DNA of 45,307 bases from Trichococcus ilyis (GTDB lineage: Bacteria > Bacillota > Bacilli > Lactobacillales > Aerococcaceae). The stretch is taken from NCBI RefSeq assembly GCF_900109135.1, contig NZ_FNYT01000025.1, positions 1 to 45,307 of the forward strand, in the 5' to 3' direction. Below, piece after piece: positions 1 to 7,612 of the stretch. Position 1 is the stretch's first letter. Every line of letters starts with the position of its first letter. A program made the translations under genes and the position numbers. The notes under the pieces are model-generated. The model was not told the DNA's origin. It saw only the letters and a program-made list of their open reading frames with translations, and searched no databases.

Positions 1-1
1 G

Positions 2-172
2 GATTATTACGACAAATTAAAAACGCAACCTCAGAGGAAGCCTCATAAGGTTGCGATTGTGGCGTGCATAAATAAGTTTTTGAAGGTAGCACTTCACCTT
101 ATTACACACGATATACTTTACGATTATGAGTCCGCACTACCAGCTCAGAAATCGCAAGAAAAGTTAATTTAA
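2..172 (+). CDS. IS110-family transposase, C-terminal fragment (partial at window edge)
   Basis: The frame starting at base 2 is open into the window and encodes 56 residues ending at TAA 170-172. It begins DYYDKLK and continues with PHKVAIVACINKFLKVA. This resembles the C-terminal end of IS110-family transposases (Tnp20 domain followed by a K-x-A-x-x-A-C-x-N-K-x-L pattern). IS110 enzymes are DEDD-type recombinases that insert and excise the element guided by a bridge RNA. The catalytic domain lies outside the window, so whether the copy is intact cannot be judged. The roughly 60 bases after the stop (173-234) are probably the right end of the element. Family assignment comes from recognising the tail only. 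Confidence 0.72.
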   Translation, partial: DYYDKLKTQPQRKPHKVAIVACINKFLKVALHLITHDILYDYESALPAQKSQEKLI

Positions 173-234
173 ATATACCACACAGGCCTTGCGAAAAAAA
201 TGAAAATCGTTAGGTCTATTTGTCATGCGAAAAT

Positions 235-274
235 TTTTTTGATGGGGGAGGGGTACCCCTCCCCCATCAAAAAA
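235..274. repeat. Perfect 40-bp palindrome without loop
   Basis: Bases 235-254 are the exact reverse complement of 255-274. The arm is TTTTTTGATGGGGGAGGGGT and the centre is GGTACC. Both strands read T-run, GC-rich arms, A-run, so the U-tract lies before the hairpin rather than after it, the wrong polarity for an intrinsic terminator. It lies about 60 bp after the transposase stop and 50 bp before the terminator of the next gene. It may mark the target or the terminal structure of the IS110 element. Confidence 0.85.
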
Positions 275-324
275 GCTTCATCTCTCCGAATAAAGTTTCA
301 ACAAAACACTTGACTGGAGGTAAG

Positions 325-357
325 AAAGAGGCTGGGAGTTTAGTCCCAGCCTCTTTT
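325..357 (-). terminator. Intrinsic terminator of the GTPase gene
   Basis: Bases 325-337 pair with 344-356 (13 bp, core GAGGCTGGGA/TCCCAGCCTC) around a 6-nt loop, six bases beyond the stop of the minus-strand GTPase gene. The U-rich part is inside the stem end. Confidence 0.7.
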
Positions 358-362
358 GTTTT

Positions 363-1553
363 CTATTTTTTCAGCCATTTTTTCAATGGCTTGCTCTTCT
401 TCAGATTTTCCAGGACTTCTTTGACGTCCTGGTCTTTGGTCCCCATTTTGAGCCGCTCCCGCATTTTTTCGCGCATCAGCGTCTCGATGTTGCTGAGGTC
501 CGGATATTTGCCGTCTTTTTCGCCTTTTGCCACGACCGTCAGCACCTCGATGTAGCTCATCGCCAAGGCGGTCGTCAGGACAGCAGCCGTCGCGCCGCTG
601 ATGACCCCGCCGACGACCGTCCCCGCACCAGGGATCAACTTCAGCAGGTTGGAGACGATATAACGCCCCAGATAAGTCGCTCCTCCGGTTCCGCCGACAG
701 CGCCGATCACACTGGTGATGGCAGCCTTGTCCATCGAGATGCCGAAGATGGCAGTGATGTGGGCCAACATGCCGACCTGCATCGGCACCAACAACGTCGC
801 ATCGGAAAAAGGGATCGGCGTGAAACCGACGCCGAATGTGGTCGCAATATATTTGGTCGCCCAACTTCGGGATGCTTTCGCTTTACGTGCGATATCCACC
901 TGTTGGGCGTTGTTAAAAGCCTCTTTCGTCTCCTCCGGCAGCACCGCAAATGTCCGCTCGATCAGTTCCTTCAAGCCTGTCTGCGGAATCACCAGCTCAT
1001 CTGTGATCGCATATGGTTCCGCCATCACATTCAGCACGCCCGCAATCGGCAAGTTCAAGTTTTCGATGTACTTCTTCAACTCGTCCGCGGGCTTTCCGAT
1101 CGATTGCGTCAGGACGACCAATACCGGCACCAACCCGGCAAGTTCCTCCATGAAGGCGATCTCGGATTCCTCGATGCGGGACGAATGCGCATTGATGCAA
1201 TAGTAAACCACATGGATCGCTTGATCGGACCCTTCTTTTTGGCTCCTCTTGATGGCCTCGATGATTTCCCGCTTCACTTCGGTCTGGATCGGATGGCCCA
1301 ATTCCAGACCGCGCGTATCATACAGCGCGATTGGGATGCCTTCCTTCGCGATCCGGCGCAGATGCTTTGTGACTGGTTTGCCGATGCCGGTCTCAGCCAT
1401 CCGTTCCCGGAAGACATTGTTGATCAAAGTGCTTTTCCCGACGCCTGTCTTCCCCGCCAGCAGGATGTTGACGGGATGCATGTTTTCCACTTCTTCTTTT
1501 GTCTTGTTCAGTATCTCCTGGATCACATTCAAATCAAGGTTGCTTCTCGCCAT
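363..1553 (-). CDS. Era-like GTPase with C-terminal DUF697 (YcjF-like) membrane domain
   Basis: A 396-residue protein. The N-terminal half is a P-loop GTPase: Walker A GKTGVGKST at residues 34-42, a DTRG (G3) at 79-82, and a VVLTQSIG segment where the G4 motif is expected (TQS instead of NKxD). The C-terminal half, about residues 225-370, is rich in Gly/Ala and hydrophobic stretches and resembles DUF697, which associates with membranes. The start is supported by an AGGAGG site 7 bases upstream. It follows the TetR gene by 48 bp on the same strand and is probably co-transcribed with it. Substrate and physiological role are unknown; proteins of this architecture are usually called GTP-binding stress or membrane proteins. 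Family confidence is high, function low. Confidence 0.85.
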   Translation of the reverse strand: MARSNLDLNVIQEILNKTKEEVENMHPVNILLAGKTGVGKSTLINNVFRERMAETGIGKPVTKHLRRIAKEGIPIALYDTRGLELGHPIQTEVKREIIEAIKRSQKEGSDQAIHVVYYCINAHSSRIEESEIAFMEELAGLVPVLVVLTQSIGKPADELKKYIENLNLPIAGVLNVMAEPYAITDELVIPQTGLKELIERTFAVLPEETKEAFNNAQQVDIARKAKASRSWATKYIATTFGVGFTPIPFSDATLLVPMQVGMLAHITAIFGISMDKAAITSVIGAVGGTGGATYLGRYIVSNLLKLIPGAGTVVGGVISGATAAVLTTALAMSYIEVLTVVAKGEKDGKYPDLSNIETLMREKMRERLKMGTKDQDVKEVLENLKKSKPLKKWLKK

Positions 1554-1601
1554 GGCGTTTCCTCCTGTCGCTCGACCGCAAGAATATTTTTTAGGGAACT
1601 G

Positions 1602-2207
1602 TCACGTTCCTCTGGTTATTTCCACTACGCTTTGGGAAATGAAGTAATAGCCATACTCGCCCATCCGCTCAGGCGAGTCTTTCATGCCGTTCGTCACCCA
1701 TGAGTAGATCATCCCTTGATACGCGAAGGAAACTGCGGTGATCCAGTGTTCATAAGGGATGACGGTTTTTTTCGACCGGAGCTGCTCCTCCAGCCGCCCC
1801 CTAAGATAGTCGTTGAATTTAATGGGAAAGGAATAGCTGCTTCTGCCATTGAAAAGCACGCTGAAGAAGCGTTCGTTTTCCTTGATGTAACTGAAGATAT
1901 CCGTGAATGCTTCCACCGTTATTTGTCGGAACTCCGTTTCCTCTGCACCGGAGAGGGCTGTTTTTGTGATTTCTTTCCCCCTGTCCTGGAGTTCCAGGAT
2001 CAGTGCATCGATGTTTTTCTCCAACAGGTCATGCTTGTCTGCGTAGTGAAGGTAAAAAGTTCCCCGGTTCACTTTTGCGCGTTGCGTAAGTTCCCTCACC
2101 GTCACTTCTTCGATCGGTTTTTCTTCCAGAAGGGTTATCAATGCATGCAAAAGGTTTTTCTTTGTGGCTATGACGCGCTTGTCTTGGGATTGTTTGTCAG
2201 GATTCAT
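1602..2207 (-). CDS. TetR/AcrR-family transcriptional regulator
   Basis: A 201-residue protein with an N-terminal TetR helix-turn-helix at about residues 12-60. The motif VTVRELTQRAKVNRGTFYLHY is typical, with recognition helix around RGTFYLHYADKHDLL. The C-terminal part (about 80-190) resembles the TetR_C domain found with many Firmicute regulators of this length; the ligand is not predictable. An AGGAGC ribosome site lies 6 bases before the ATG, and a good sigma-A promoter lies about 70 bp upstream. The GTPase gene follows at 48 bp with no terminator between, so this regulator may control its own operon with the GTPase. No perfect operator palindrome was found. Confidence 0.88.
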   Translation of the reverse strand: MNPDKQSQDKRVIATKKNLLHALITLLEEKPIEEVTVRELTQRAKVNRGTFYLHYADKHDLLEKNIDALILELQDRGKEITKTALSGAEETEFRQITVEAFTDIFSYIKENERFFSVLFNGRSSYSFPIKFNDYLRGRLEEQLRSKKTVIPYEHWITAVSFAYQGMIYSWVTNGMKDSPERMGEYGYYFISQSVVEITRGT

Positions 2208-2276
2208 TTTTTGCTCCTATTTCCAGAGTCGGATTTGGAACTCTTTTCCGATATAGACTTCCAAAATGCTAATATG

Positions 2277-2305
2277 ATTATAGTATAGCCACCCTGAGAT
2301 AACAA
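2277..2305 (-). promoter_or_regulatory. Sigma-A promoter of the tetR-GTPase unit
   Basis: On the minus strand a -35 TTGTTA (2300-2305) and a -10 TATAAT (2277-2282) are separated by 17 bp, about 70 bp upstream of the tetR start. Confidence 0.65.
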
Positions 2306-2340
2306 GTTTAACGACTGCCCTTCAGGCTATCTTGTACGGC

Positions 2341-2383
2341 AAAAAACTGCTCCGGTCCGTTGGTTGGGCCGCTGCAGTTTTTT
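2341..2383 (-). terminator. Intrinsic terminator downstream of yugP
   Basis: AAAAAACTGC at 2341-2350 pairs with GCAGTTTTTT at 2374-2383 around a 23-nt GC-containing loop. It ends the minus-strand protease transcript, and the A/T arms would let it act in both directions. Confidence 0.65.
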
Positions 2384-2417
2384 CGGGCGGACCGCAAAAT
2401 TACAGGGTTCCCGTCAC

Positions 2418-3116
2418 TTAATCATCATTGTTTCCGCCGCCGAAAAGCAGCAGCAGTCGGAGCAATTGCAGGAAGCTCATGAAGGCAGCCGCGACATAAG
2501 TCATGGCCGCAGCCACAAGAACTTTGCGGGCTTTCGGAACTTCTTGCACATTCAGGATCCCACCATTGGACAGAATCTTCAGCGCGCGTCCGGAGGCATT
2601 GAATTCGACCGGAAGAGTGACCACTTGGAACAGGAAGCTGAACGAGAAGAACAGGATCCCCAAATTGAGGAAGGTCTGGTTCATCCCCGAGAACACGCCG
2701 ATCATGATCATCGGCATGGAAAGCGTCTGGCCGAAATTGGCTACCGGAACCAACCCAGCGCGCAAGCGCAACGGAATGTAATTTTTTTGATCCTGGATAG
2801 CATGGCCGACCTCATGGGCAGCGACTCCGATGGCCGCAACCGAAGTCGAATTGGCTGTCGTGTCGGAAAGACGCAACACTTTGTCACGCGAGTCATAATG
2901 GTCCGTCAGATCCCCGCGAACGCGCTCGATCCGCACATCGTGGATGCCAGATTGCTCCAGGATGAAGCGCGCTGCATCGGTAGCAGTATAGCCGTTCTGG
3001 CTTTTCACTTGATTATAGGTATGGAAGGTACGTTTGACGAACCCGGATGCGATCATGGAAATCACGATACCTAGGAGGATCAACAGATAGGTGCTGTCGA
3101 AGAATGGATACAACAT
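2418..3116 (-). CDS. yugP: YugP-type membrane zinc metallopeptidase (PF04298)
   Basis: A 232-residue protein. The zincin motif HEVGH is at residues 101-105 inside AAHEVGHAIQDQ, after an N-terminal membrane segment (about 8-24). Two or three further hydrophobic segments follow (about 120-150, 158-175 and 205-225). This matches the neutral zinc peptidase family represented by B. subtilis YugP, whose substrate is not established. The ATG has an AAAGG site about 10 bases upstream. The gene stands alone, with a terminator at its 3' end and the repeat array at 3216-3395 upstream. Length is normal for the family. Confidence 0.9.
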   Translation of the reverse strand: MLYPFFDSTYLLILLGIVISMIASGFVKRTFHTYNQVKSQNGYTATDAARFILEQSGIHDVRIERVRGDLTDHYDSRDKVLRLSDTTANSTSVAAIGVAAHEVGHAIQDQKNYIPLRLRAGLVPVANFGQTLSMPMIMIGVFSGMNQTFLNLGILFFSFSFLFQVVTLPVEFNASGRALKILSNGGILNVQEVPKARKVLVAAAMTYVAAAFMSFLQLLRLLLLFGGGNNDD

Positions 3117-3215
3117 GTTTCATCAACCTTTCTTTTTGTTACTCTACAGTATAGCATCCGATTGTGAAGAAAGGATGAAGGATGCTTGCTTTTGCGTAAT
3201 TTTAGCAAATTCTTT

Positions 3216-3395
3216 AGATATCGGCGGGCGCGCTAGTCGGAGGAGGACAGCGGAATCGGCGCGCAAGTCCGGTGAGTGGTCCTTTCGCTGGCGGATACCG
3301 GTAACTTTTGGACGCAGGTCCGACGAAGCCTTCCTCATCGGAGAACGCATGATAAAATGCTGGCCGAACTCCGTTGAAGCCTCCGTTCGCCGGAG
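3216..3395. repeat. Periodic hairpin-repeat array 1 (four units, 51-bp period)
   Basis: Four degenerate units start at about 3216, 3267, 3318 and 3369, exactly 51 bp apart. The clearest are 3318-3343 (GTCCGACGAAGCC then TTCCTCATCGGAG) and 3369-3395 (CTCCGTTGAAGCC then TCCGTTCGCCGGAG). Each unit is bounded by CTCCG/CGGAG half-sites that can pair, and is separated from the next by about 25 bp of different sequence. The array fills most of the 320-bp gap between yugP and patB. The same unit recurs at 22597-22724 and 35464-35592. Confidence 0.8.
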
Positions 3396-3430
3396 AAAGA
3401 AACAAGGGCCGCCTCGAAACGAGACGACCC
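3396..3430 (-). terminator. Terminator of patB
   Basis: On the minus strand GGGTCGTCTCG (430-420 side) pairs with CGAGGCGGCCC (416-406 side) using two G-U pairs around a three-base loop, followed by TTGTTTCTTT. It lies seven bases beyond the patB stop. Confidence 0.65.
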
Positions 3431-3436
3431 GGTCTG

Positions 3437-4633
3437 CTATCCTTGTTTTCGGTATTTCTGCATGACTGCAACAAGGCGCTCCATCGCTTCCATCAGCGTT
3501 TTCGTAGGGGCCCCCAGGCTGATCCTTTCGTAGCCGCGGCCCTCGTCCCCGAAGATGTAGCCTTCATCCAGGAACACTTGCGCTTCCTGCTCCGTGATTT
3601 CCTCCAATTGCTTGTGCGACAATCCGAATGCGCTGAAATCCAGCCATTGCAGGTAGGTTCCTTCCAGATCGAAGACGGTCACTTCCGGCAGTTCCTTTGC
3701 CAGAAAATCCTTCAGTGTTTCGTGGTTGTGCCAGATCAAGGCTTTGAATTCCCCCAGCCAGTCCTCGGCTGCCGTGTAGGCGATTTCGGTTGCCTTCAAG
3801 CCGATGACATTGGTTCCGCCGCCGATGCCGGTCATTTCCATATCCATCTTGAATGCCGTGTGAAGTTCCGGATCCGAAATGATGACGTTGGAATTGCGCA
3901 GACCCGCAATATTGAAGGATTTGCTGGCGGCGGTCGCCGTGATGCAGATGTCCGCTGCGGCAGCGGATACGGATGCCATCGGTGTGAAGACATGCCCCGG
4001 CATGATCAGATCATGGTGGATTTCATCCGCCAAAATCACGACACCGTTGGCGGCGCAGATTTCGACCACTTTTTCCAACTCGGTTCTGGTCCAAACGCGG
4101 CCGACCGGATTATGCGGGTTGCTGAACAGCATCAGCTTTGTGTTCGGATCCTTGGCTTTATCGGCCAAGCCGTCAAAATCGATTTCATAACGGTCACCGC
4201 TGCGGATCAATGAATTGTTGATGAGCGTCCGTTTCGTGTTCTTGATCGATTTCATGAACGGGTAATAGACCGGTCCCATGTAGAGGACGCCGTCGCCCGG
4301 TTCGGTGTACGCCCGGATAGCGGAGTAGAAAGCCGCGATGATTCCCGGCGTGCAGATGATCCATTCTTTTTTGATTTCCCAAGAATGGCGGCTTTCCATC
4401 CAGTCTATGACCGCCTTGTAGTAGCTGTCGGTCGGCAAATCGTAGCCCATTACGGCCGTTGCGATATATTCCTGCAGTCCCTCGACGATCTCCGGTGCCG
4501 TCTTTATGTCCAAATCCGCCACTGAGAAAGGAAAAACATCCTTCCCCACGTTCGGATTGCTTCTGTACATGGCTGCCCATTTTTCGGACCCGGTGTTGCT
4601 CCGATTGACGGGCGTTTCAAAATCATAACTCAT
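3437..4633 (-). CDS. patB: PatB/MalY-type aminotransferase (cystathionine beta-lyase, C-S lyase)
   Basis: A fold-type I PLP enzyme of 398 residues from the chosen start. Landmarks are SNPHNPVGRVW (171-181), LADEIHHDL (201-209) and the PLP lysine K238 in ATAASKSFNIAGL. These match the MalY/PatB subfamily, which cleaves cystathionine or cysteine C-S bonds to ammonia, pyruvate and a thiol. The start at 4633 (MSYDFETP) was chosen over an ATG 63 bases upstream because a GGGAGGA site lies 7 bases before it and the family begins at this point. The gene is monocistronic, with a terminator on each side. It fits functionally with metY and the MetE-like gene further along. It could instead act as an aminotransferase, but the MalY-type motifs favour lyase. 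Confidence 0.9.
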   Translation of the reverse strand: MSYDFETPVNRSNTGSEKWAAMYRSNPNVGKDVFPFSVADLDIKTAPEIVEGLQEYIATAVMGYDLPTDSYYKAVIDWMESRHSWEIKKEWIICTPGIIAAFYSAIRAYTEPGDGVLYMGPVYYPFMKSIKNTKRTLINNSLIRSGDRYEIDFDGLADKAKDPNTKLMLFSNPHNPVGRVWTRTELEKVVEICAANGVVILADEIHHDLIMPGHVFTPMASVSAAAADICITATAASKSFNIAGLRNSNVIISDPELHTAFKMDMEMTGIGGGTNVIGLKATEIAYTAAEDWLGEFKALIWHNHETLKDFLAKELPEVTVFDLEGTYLQWLDFSAFGLSHKQLEEITEQEAQVFLDEGYIFGDEGRGYERISLGAPTKTLMEAMERLVAVMQKYRKQG

Positions 4634-4683
4634 AGATTCATCCTCCCAAATATTTGACTTACTTTTCATTCTATCACTCGTTT

Positions 4684-4695
4684 TGGCAATTGCCA
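4684..4695. promoter_or_regulatory. Palindrome TGGCAATTGCCA upstream of patB
   Basis: A perfect 12-bp palindrome about 50 bp upstream of the patB start, in a region expected to hold its promoter (a TAGAAT-like -10 follows 10 bp later on the minus strand). It may be an operator, but no regulator is adjacent. Confidence 0.35.
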
Positions 4696-4716
4696 CCCCT
4701 AATCAGATTTTAATGC

Positions 4717-4747
4717 AAAAAAGTAGAACCCATTTCGGATCCTACTT
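4717..4747 (-). terminator. Terminator of the arsD-arsR-acr3-CoADR operon
   Basis: AAGTAG (721-726) pairs with CTACTT (742-747) and internal GGATCC/GG pairs extend it. On the minus strand it is followed by TTTTTT. It lies about 30 bp after the stop of the disulfide reductase gene. Confidence 0.7.
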
Positions 4748-4776
4748 CTTTTCGCATGCATTCAGGCATTCAACAG

Positions 4777-6444
4777 TCAGCTTTTTCGCTTCAGCATTTT
4801 GAGGTAGCTTTGATAGTTTTTGTTGCCGCCGGAAAGGTTGTAGACTTCCTGGAAACCCAGATTGATCAAGACATTCTGAGCGGCGTTCCCGGTCACGCCT
4901 TTGTTGCAGTATGTCACCGTCGGAATATCTTTGGAAAGCTCTCCGGCGCGCGCCCGCAGTTCCCCCAAAGGGATGTGGATGGCATTTTGGACGTGCCCTT
5001 TTTCGAAGTCCTTGGCGGAACGCGTGTCGATCACCTGGATGGATTCGCCTTTTTGCTGCGTTTCGACCAACTGGGCCGGCGTCATCAAAGGATTTCCATG
5101 CAAAGCGTTATCCAAAGCCATGCCTGTGTAAAGGATCGGATCTTTGGTCGTTGCGAACGGCGGAGCGTAGGCCAGATCCAGGTGGAACAGATCCTCCGCT
5201 TTCGCTTTGAAAGTGATGGCCGTGGCGAGTACGTCGATCCTTTTGTCTACACCCTGGAATCCGACGATTTGGGCTCCCAGGACGCGTCCTGTCGCTTTAT
5301 CGGCCAAAGCCTTGGTGGTCAGTTCCTTGCCCCCAAGATATTCGGCGTGGTCCGGTTTGATGTTGTAAAGGATTTCCACCGCATAACCCGCGGCCTTCGC
5401 TTCTTTTTCGGTCAATCCGGTTTGGCCGACATGCAGATTGAACACGCGGAAAATGCCGGTGCCCAGCACGCCTCTGTGCTCCAGGTCACCGCCTGTGATC
5501 ACGTCGCCGGCGATCCGGCCCATTTTGTTGGCGGTGGATCCCAACGGACGGTAAATCGGTTTGCCTGTGATGACGGAGAAGCTTTCGGCCACATCGCCGA
5601 CAGCGTAAACATCCGGGATATTCGTCTGCATTTTGCTGTTGACGGTGATGGCACCCGTCGCTCCGATCGTGACGCCGATTTCCTTGGCGAGCTCGGTGTT
5701 CGGACGCACGCCGGCTGCCAGGATGACGATATCCGTTTCGATGGCGGCGCCCTTTGTCGTCACCACTTTTTTGACGGACCCCTTACCTTCGATGGTCTTG
5801 ACAGTATCCCCGAGGTGCAGATGCACCCCATTGGCCATCAGGACTTCTTCCACCCGGAAAGCCATATCCGCGTCCATCGGCGGCATCACTTGGTTTTCCA
5901 GCTGGACGATGGTGACATCCCAGCCCTTCTGCACGAGTTGTTCAGCCATCTCCAGACCGATGAAACCGGCACCGATGATCAGCGCTTTTTTCGGTTGATT
6001 CGCTTCCGAATAACTTTCTATGTCACGAAGATCCTGGATATTGCGGACATGAAAGACATTGTCGTACACAGACCGATCGAAAGGCGGCGGCGTAAGCGGC
6101 GAGGCACCCGTCGCGAAAACCAAGACGTCGTAATCGTCCTCTTTGAGCTGTCCAGTCACCAGGTCTTCGACTTGAATCTTTTTGGCTTCATGATCCACTT
6201 TCGTCACTTTGTGTTCCGTAAAGATGGAGACGTCATAGCGCTTTTTGAACCATTTCGCATCCCGCGGCGTCAGACGCTCCACGGAATCGACTTCCCCGCC
6301 GAGTTTGTAGGGGATGCCGCAAACCGAATAGGAAATGTCCTTCCCTTGGTCGTAGACGACGATTTCCGCTTCCTCTGTGTTTCTGCGCGCTTTGGCTGCT
6401 ACCGAGGTGCCCGCCGCTACCGAACCGATCACAATGATTTTCAT
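4777..6444 (-). CDS. CoA-disulfide reductase with C-terminal rhodanese domain (CoADR-RHD)
   Basis: A 555-residue flavoprotein. The N-terminal FAD Rossmann motif is VIGSVAAGTSVAAKARR (about 5-21). The single redox cysteine C42 lies in SYSVCGIPYK, characteristic of CoA-disulfide reductase/NADH oxidase enzymes. A second dinucleotide motif, IIGAGFIGLEMAE, lies near residues 155-167, and the pyridine-nucleotide dimerisation domain follows. The last ~100 residues form a rhodanese domain with catalytic C513 in TYCNKGVTGNAA. Fused enzymes of this type reduce CoA disulfides or persulfides with NAD(P)H. It is last in the ars operon, 36 bp after acr3, which suggests a role in thiol or polysulfide balance during metalloid stress. 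A strong AAAGGAG site precedes the ATG. Confidence 0.9.
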   Translation of the reverse strand: MKIIVIGSVAAGTSVAAKARRNTEEAEIVVYDQGKDISYSVCGIPYKLGGEVDSVERLTPRDAKWFKKRYDVSIFTEHKVTKVDHEAKKIQVEDLVTGQLKEDDYDVLVFATGASPLTPPPFDRSVYDNVFHVRNIQDLRDIESYSEANQPKKALIIGAGFIGLEMAEQLVQKGWDVTIVQLENQVMPPMDADMAFRVEEVLMANGVHLHLGDTVKTIEGKGSVKKVVTTKGAAIETDIVILAAGVRPNTELAKEIGVTIGATGAITVNSKMQTNIPDVYAVGDVAESFSVITGKPIYRPLGSTANKMGRIAGDVITGGDLEHRGVLGTGIFRVFNLHVGQTGLTEKEAKAAGYAVEILYNIKPDHAEYLGGKELTTKALADKATGRVLGAQIVGFQGVDKRIDVLATAITFKAKAEDLFHLDLAYAPPFATTKDPILYTGMALDNALHGNPLMTPAQLVETQQKGESIQVIDTRSAKDFEKGHVQNAIHIPLGELRARAGELSKDIPTVTYCNKGVTGNAAQNVLINLGFQEVYNLSGGNKNYQSYLKMLKRKS

Positions 6445-6480
6445 TAAAAAACGCTCCTTTTCAGCTAAGCTGGATTATTT

Positions 6481-7560
6481 TTACGGTTTAACAGGACTCA
6501 CTAGAGTATTTTCTTTGCCGGGAAACCAGTGTCTTGTCGAATTGGCGATCTTCACCAAAATCAGCATCACCGGCACTTCGGTCAGGACGCCCACAACCGT
6601 CGCCAAGGCTGCCGGAGAATCCATGCCGAACAACGCGATGGCAACAGCAACCGATAATTCAAAAAAGTTCGATGCGCCGATCATGCCTGCCGGTGCTGCG
6701 ATTGCATGCGGAAGCTTAAACACTTTGCTTGCAAAATAGGCAATGAAGAAAATCAGGAATGTCTGCAACGTCAAAGGCACGGCGATCATCAAAATGTGCA
6801 ACGGGTTTTCCAGGATGACCTCTCCTTGGAAAGAGAACAGCAACACCAGCATCAACAATAGCCCCGCGGTAGTCGCGTCATCAAATTTAGAAAGGAATTC
6901 CTTCTCGAAATAGGCGGCCCCTTTCTTCTTCGTTACGAAAATACGGGTCAAGACGCCGCCCACCAATGGGATCACAACGAACAGCACAACCGACAGGATC
7001 AAGGTGTCCCAAGGCACCGTGACATTGCTGACGCCCAATAAGAATTTGACGATCGGGATGAAGGCAATCAGGATGATCAAATCATTGGTCGCAACCTGGA
7101 CGACTGTGTACGCCGGATTGCCTTTCGTCAATTGGCTCCAGACGAACACCATCGCAGTACATGGTGCGGCACCCAACAGGATCGCACCGGCCAAATATTC
7201 CGTCGCCAACTCGGGCGTGATGAAATTTTTGAAGACGACAAAGAAGAAAAAGGCGGAAATGGCGTACATGGTGAACGGTTTGATCAGCCAATTCACTACC
7301 CAAGTGACATAAAGCCCTTTCGGATTTTTTCCGACGTCCCGGACGCTCTGGAAATCCACCTTCATCATCATCGGATAGATCATGACCCAGATCAATACGG
7401 CCGTCGGAATCGAGACGTTTGCATATTCAAATTTCCCGAAGAATTCGGGTACGGCTGGCAGATATTTGCCGATCAAAACCCCCACTACCATACAGATTGC
7501 TACCCAGACACTCAGATATTTATTGAAAAACGAAATGCTTGATTGTTCTTTTCCACTCAT
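6481..7560 (-). CDS. acr3: ACR3-family arsenite efflux permease
   Basis: A 359-residue integral membrane protein with about ten hydrophobic helices, matching the ACR3/BART group. Conserved features are the cysteine C134 in LLGAAPCTAMVF, the equivalent of the essential Cys in characterised Acr3 proteins, and the late motif VGVLTEVPVML with its conserved Glu. ACR3 expels arsenite, and in some cases antimonite, using the proton motive force. It lies 52 bp after arsR1 on the same strand and is followed by the CoADR-RHD gene. No arsA or arsC is present in the window, so arsenate reduction would have to occur elsewhere. The ribosome site is a G-run about 10 bases before the ATG. Confidence 0.93.
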   Translation of the reverse strand: MSGKEQSSISFFNKYLSVWVAICMVVGVLIGKYLPAVPEFFGKFEYANVSIPTAVLIWVMIYPMMMKVDFQSVRDVGKNPKGLYVTWVVNWLIKPFTMYAISAFFFFVVFKNFITPELATEYLAGAILLGAAPCTAMVFVWSQLTKGNPAYTVVQVATNDLIILIAFIPIVKFLLGVSNVTVPWDTLILSVVLFVVIPLVGGVLTRIFVTKKKGAAYFEKEFLSKFDDATTAGLLLMLVLLFSFQGEVILENPLHILMIAVPLTLQTFLIFFIAYFASKVFKLPHAIAAPAGMIGASNFFELSVAVAIALFGMDSPAALATVVGVLTEVPVMLILVKIANSTRHWFPGKENTLVSPVKP

Positions 7561-7612
7561 TTTATTATACCCCCATTTATTATTTAATGCGCTTTGGAGC
7601 CCTGTTCTTGCG

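Noticed and set aside
235-274. Intrinsic terminator
   Set aside because: The hairpin has no loop, and the T-run precedes the stem while A follows on both strands, the wrong order for termination.
3216-3395. CRISPR array
   Set aside because: The repeat size and spacing resemble CRISPR, but the units are degenerate, occur in three small dispersed clusters, share part of their spacers (CCGAA block) and have no cas genes nearby.
4756-6447. Long plus-strand open frame (563 codons) opposite the CoADR-RHD gene
   Set aside because: It is the antisense shadow of a clearly recognised flavoprotein: no family similarity, odd composition rich in His/Phe/Asp, and no ribosome site.
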